Assembly (NCBI GenBank): GCA_004154925.1
Contig: QJNS01000134.1
Coordinates: forward strand, 148,328 to 212,327
Origin: Monosporascus cannonballus
Taxonomy: Eukaryota; Ascomycota; Sordariomycetes; Xylariales
Length of the DNA stretch: 64,000 bases
Direction: 5' to 3'
Shown in pieces: positions 62,362 through 64,000 of the stretch (positions within the stretch are counted from its first letter, which is position 1; every line of letters begins with the position of its first letter). Below the pieces are notes generated by a model. It worked only from the letters and a program-made list of their open reading frames with translations, did no database searches and was not told the origin of the DNA. Position numbers and translations under genes: made by a program.

Positions 62362-63573
62362 ATGGCGCCCAATAACGGCGGCGGCGCCAAGAACACCTCC
62401 TTCACCTACTGCGTCGGGTCGCCCACCTGGGACCCCACGAGCTACTCCGCCGACGCTGAGCTGCACGCCCGCGCGGGGGCGCACCTGGAGAAAGACGACT
62501 TCCACTCGGCCATCACGGAGTCCTTCGCCCTGCCCAAGCGCGACACCTATGTCTACCACGCCATAAATAGCGTGACTCTGGCGCAGGTGCAGCATGCCGT
62601 GTCGCTCGGCGCCGCCAACAACCTGCACGCCTGGTACCGCAACCCGGCGGTGCCCTCGAACCCGCACCCGAACCCGCCGCCGCGGTCCGACATCGAAGTC
62701 TACCTCTCGGTCTTCGACCCGGCGACCGCGACTGCCTCGGCGCTCAAGACGTTCGCCGCCAACGCGCGCAAGGACAGCCTGCGCCGCCGCGTTGCCGAGC
62801 ACCTGCTCGCGAAGCGGTTCCTGCACCCAGATCTCCCGCAGCTGCAGATCCCGAGGCGGAAGCCCTCCTCCTCGGCCGCGAACGCGAACCCGATACCGCC
62901 GAACCCGTATCTCGCGTTCGCGAACTGGAGCGCACGGAGCCTCGAGTGGTGCGGGCCCTGCGACCTGTCGGAGACGGTCGCGAGCAGCCACCACGTGCTG
63001 CCGGTGCTCATGCACCACTTCGGGTGCGCGTGCCCGTCATACGAGGCGCTCGAGATCCTGCGCGCGCTCGCTGCCGGGCGCGGCGTCGTCGACCTCGGGT
63101 CCGGCAACGGCTACTGGACATTCATGCTGCGCGCGCACGGCGTCGGGCCCGTCGTGCCCGTCGACAACGCGCAGAGCGCGTGGCGCGTCACGTGGGTGCC
63201 GGACACCGTGGTGGCGGACGGCGAGGCCTGGCTGCGGCGCAACGGCGGCGCGCCCGACATGGTGCTGCTGCTCGTGTACCCCATCGTGGGCGGCGGGGTG
63301 GCGGGCGGCGAAGAGGGGGGTTTCACGAGGGGCGCGCTCCGGGCGTACGCGGGCGACACGCTGGCCGTCGTCGGCACCCAGAACCGGAACGGCTATACGA
63401 GCTTCCGCGGGCGGACCATGGACGAGTACATGGCCGCCGAGGAGAAGGAGTGGGTCAAGGTCGTGCAGATCCCGCTCCCGAGCTTCCCGGGCAAGGACGA
63501 GGCGCTTTTTGTATTTCAGAGGGGCGATAGGGCGCCTAGGGGCGCTAAGACGGGAGGTGACACGGGATCATAG
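62362..63573 (+). CDS. Conserved fungal protein with methyltransferase-like motif
   Basis: Single exon, 403 aa, ATG in a good context (CGCAATGGC). The N-terminal half (about 1-180) is alpha-rich with an Asn/Pro-rich linker. The C-terminal half has a Rossmann motif I VVDLGSGNGYW at 242-252, an acidic end of strand 2 (VPVDNAQSAWRVTWV), DTVVADGEAWLR, then DMVLLLVYPIVGG, and a final GTQNRNGYTSF block. This is the layout of a SAM-dependent methyltransferase, but no substrate-binding signature is known to me; fungal homologues are usually called hypothetical. Gly/Pro/Ala-rich, very high third-position GC, which produces long shadow frames in both other plus frames. Confidence 0.8.
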   Translation: MAPNNGGGAKNTSFTYCVGSPTWDPTSYSADAELHARAGAHLEKDDFHSAITESFALPKRDTYVYHAINSVTLAQVQHAVSLGAANNLHAWYRNPAVPSNPHPNPPPRSDIEVYLSVFDPATATASALKTFAANARKDSLRRRVAEHLLAKRFLHPDLPQLQIPRRKPSSSAANANPIPPNPYLAFANWSARSLEWCGPCDLSETVASSHHVLPVLMHHFGCACPSYEALEILRALAAGRGVVDLGSGNGYWTFMLRAHGVGPVVPVDNAQSAWRVTWVPDTVVADGEAWLRRNGGAPDMVLLLVYPIVGGGVAGGEEGGFTRGALRAYAGDTLAVVGTQNRNGYTSFRGRTMDEYMAAEEKEWVKVVQIPLPSFPGKDEALFVFQRGDRAPRGAKTGGDTGS

Positions 63574-63914
63574 CCTGTGTATAATTTGTGGAATGACTGC
63601 TACAGGGTACTGACGCCTCGTGAGATGCCCATGTCTATCTTTAAGTGAGCTATTGTCCCGAATGACCTGAAATCCAGGGGCTTTCCGCGTAATCCCCATA
63701 TACACTAGATTTACAACATGATTTACCATGTACAACATTGTCACGACGGCGTTGACCTGTGCGAACCGGCCGGATCCCATGCTAGCTGTATATCTATCAA
63801 GAAAACCTGCGTTTTTAAGAGGTAGTCTAAACAGGGTGAAAGGAATGTTGCTCGCGGGGCGCGACTGTGGATATCTCCTCTACCTCGATCCTCGGCCTCG
63901 TCGGCCTGCTGGGG

Positions 63915-63915
<1 letters not shown>
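63574..63915. other. Intergenic before the G run
   Basis: No gene. The last 60 bases before the G run read as a short open frame on the plus strand, too short to judge. Confidence 0.5.

Positions 63916-64000
<85 letters not shown>
63916..64000. repeat. Poly-G run to the window end
   Basis: Uninterrupted G for at least 85 bases, preceded by GGGGC. Not a telomere repeat. Most likely an assembly or read artefact at a contig edge or gap; a real tract of this length would be very unusual. Confidence 0.9.

Noticed and set aside
62594..63613. Long plus-strand frame (339 codons) overlapping the gene at 62,362
   Set aside because: Arg/Ser/Ala low-complexity product typical of a shifted frame in very GC-rich coding DNA; the 62,362 frame has the recognisable motif I.
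63916..64000. Telomere
   Set aside because: The run is pure G, not a TTAGGG-type repeat.

Overview
The window looks like a chromosomal segment of a filamentous ascomycete (Pezizomycotina) with a two-compartment genome. The evidence is short GT-AG introns (about 50-165 nt) with CTNAC-like branch sites, fungal-type gene families (GPI-type class III chitinase, DUF3112 membrane protein, LaeA-like methyltransferase, DUF604/GT31 glycosyltransferase), and a large AT-rich block whose transposons carry repeat-induced point mutation (RIP)-style C-to-T/G-to-A decay. Genus cannot be named from the sequence.

Region 1-38,414 is an AT-rich, gene-empty island made of dead transposons nested in one another. 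A Ty3/gypsy element on the minus strand (about 3,840-7,498 plus 36,052-36,158) has its LTR split by a 28.55-kb insertion (7,499-36,049). That insertion is bounded by Fot1/pogo-type terminal inverted repeats (TIRs) and a TA duplication. Inside it lie a TA-flanked inverted-repeat element (10,451-11,299), a probable LTR element (12,443-26,690), an essentially complete gypsy element with a TTAAA target duplication (14,734-21,227), and a 1.84-kb Fot1-like element that landed inside the outer element's own right TIR (34,194-36,032). A further Fot1-like element (36,584-38,414) ends almost exactly at the compartment boundary.

Region 38,415-63,915 has normal base composition and sparse genes. In order: a YhhW-type pirin (+) whose intron boundary is off by one base; a GPI-type GH18 chitinase (+, four exons); a DUF3112 multi-pass membrane protein (-); a broken RID/Masc1-clade cytosine-5 DNA methyltransferase (+); a short unknown ORF (+); a broken O-methyltransferase (-); an intact LaeA-like methyltransferase (-, three exons); an intact DUF604/GT31-like glycosyltransferase (+, two exons); and a fungal conserved protein with a methyltransferase-like motif I (+). 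The spacers are long and several hold gene debris. The window ends in a run of at least 85 G.

The most notable points are the stack of nested transposons that can be read base by base, and the dead RID-family methyltransferase close to it. RID is the enzyme required for RIP in Neurospora, and this copy carries C-to-T type nonsense changes, as does the neighbouring O-methyltransferase relic. Four methyltransferase-type loci (two dead, two intact) lie within about 14 kb, possibly a decayed secondary-metabolism neighbourhood. I saw no CRISPR array, rRNA, tRNA or antiviral-type system.
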